Positions 13,579-14,096 of a stretch of 14,096 nt of DNA are shown piece after piece. The translations under genes were made by a program, and so were the position numbers. Source of the DNA: an uncultured Odoribacter sp. (GTDB lineage Bacteria > Bacteroidota > Bacteroidia > Bacteroidales > Marinifilaceae); assembly GCA_905193145.1 (NCBI GenBank), contig CAJJNP010000074.1:1-14096 (forward strand), written 5' to 3'. Position 1 is the first letter of the stretch, and every line of letters begins with the position of its first letter. Under the pieces are notes generated by a model. That model did no database searches. It saw nothing but the letters and a program-made list of their open reading frames with translations, and was not told where the DNA came from.

Positions 13579-14067
13579 ATGATACAAAGAATACAATCCA
13601 TTTTTCTATTATGCACAGCCATCATTGCCGGCTTGATGTTTTTCATGCCTGCAGCTACCATTGTCGTTCCCGGAGAAGGAGTATATGAATTTTACTCCAG
13701 TTCCGTTAAAATGCTAGGTAATCAACCGGAGCATTATATGGCAACAAATTGGACATCTCTAATACTAAACATTTTGATAATTGCATTGGCAATTGTAACC
13801 ATTTTTGCCCGCAAGCCTAAAGAGAAAAGCGTAAAACCGAGTCTGCTGTTACAACTTCGTCTATGCTTTGTAAACATTGTATTCATGTTGGGCATGATTA
13901 TTTTAATGTGGTCACAAATAAGAAGTGTTGCCAATGACATTCAGGCAGAATGGAATGTAAATACAGGTTTTATTTTCCCGGTTGTAGGAATTGTCCTGAC
14001 GTGGCTGGCTATTAGGGGAATTATAAAAGATATCACCTTGTTAAAGTCATACGACCGTGTGCGTTAA
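13579..14067 (+). CDS. DUF4293-like four-TM membrane protein
   Basis: A 162-residue inner-membrane protein resembling the DUF4293 family, whose function is unknown. Hydrophobic segments lie at about residues 7-29, 58-77, 93-112 and 130-149. The N-terminus MIQRIQSIFLLCTAI and the C-terminal tail DITLLKSYDRVR are characteristic of the family, in which the tail resembles a short Arg/Ser/Asp-rich signature. A basic loop, RKPKEKSVKP at 78-87, is probably cytoplasmic. The first extramembrane loop (about 30-57) has several aromatic residues and is probably periplasmic. It sits 18 bp after the phosphorylase gene on the same strand and probably shares its promoter. A functional link between the two is not evident. 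Confidence 0.85.
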   Translation: MIQRIQSIFLLCTAIIAGLMFFMPAATIVVPGEGVYEFYSSSVKMLGNQPEHYMATNWTSLILNILIIALAIVTIFARKPKEKSVKPSLLLQLRLCFVNIVFMLGMIILMWSQIRSVANDIQAEWNVNTGFIFPVVGIVLTWLAIRGIIKDITLLKSYDRVR

Positions 14068-14084
14068 AAACATAGAGAAACAAC

Positions 14085-14096
14085 ATGAAATATTTT
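14085..14096 (+). CDS. Possible start of the next gene (four codons only)
   Basis: An ATG at 14085 opens a frame reading MKYF that runs off the window, 17 bp after the DUF4293-like stop codon and on the same strand. AGAGAAA at 14074-14080 just upstream is a weak purine-rich leader. Four codons cannot identify the product. Confidence 0.35.

Overview
The window looks like a chromosomal segment of a Bacteroidales bacterium (Bacteroides or Parabacteroides type). Four kinds of evidence point there. Lipid A genes lpxD, an lpxC-fabZ fusion and lpxA form one block. A FecR-type anti-sigma factor sits beside an ECF sigma factor. Families largely confined to this order are present (NigD-like lipoprotein, DUF4923-like and DUF4293-like proteins). 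Finally, the Bacteroidetes -7 promoter motif TAnnTTTG occurs upstream of eight genes, with almost no Shine-Dalgarno sequences. Genus is an inference.

Layout. 1-1403: a FecR-like anti-sigma gene (minus, cut by the window edge) diverges from an ECF sigma gene (plus). 1465-3542: a sirtuin gene overlaps an RlmD-type rRNA uracil methyltransferase gene by 28 bp and ends at a bidirectional hairpin. 3591-5187: two exported proteins on the minus strand, a DUF4923-like protein and a NigD-like surface lipoprotein. 5289-8033: plus-strand crcB (fluoride channel), a short AlkD-like HEAT-repeat protein and pckA (ATP-dependent PEP carboxykinase), ending in a strong terminator. 8129-11411: minus-strand lpxD, lpxC-fabZ and lpxA, converging on pckA. 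lpxD and lpxC overlap as TAATG. 11708-12166: a small lipoprotein gene of unknown function, separated from lpxD by three hairpins. 12167-12669: about 500 bp without a convincing gene, holding a 22-bp-periodic AT-rich repeat cluster. 12670-14067: a nucleoside phosphorylase and a four-TM DUF4293-like protein, then a possible start of the next gene at the right edge.

How the genes work together. LpxA, LpxC and LpxD carry out acylation, deacetylation and second acylation in the first steps of lipid A synthesis. The fused FabZ dehydrates the same 3-hydroxyacyl-ACP pool for fatty-acid synthesis, so one operon touches both sides of that branch point. The sigma/anti-sigma pair normally controls a TonB-dependent outer-membrane uptake system, which would lie to the left of the window. 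PckA, the nucleoside phosphorylase and CrcB are ordinary housekeeping or stress functions.

I found no CRISPR array, tRNA, rRNA, transposase, phage gene or clear defence system. Most of the window is conserved core genome. The least explained parts are the repeat cluster at 12405-12493, the hairpin-rich lpxD upstream region, the short AlkD-like protein, and the sirtuin lacking most zinc-ligand cysteines.
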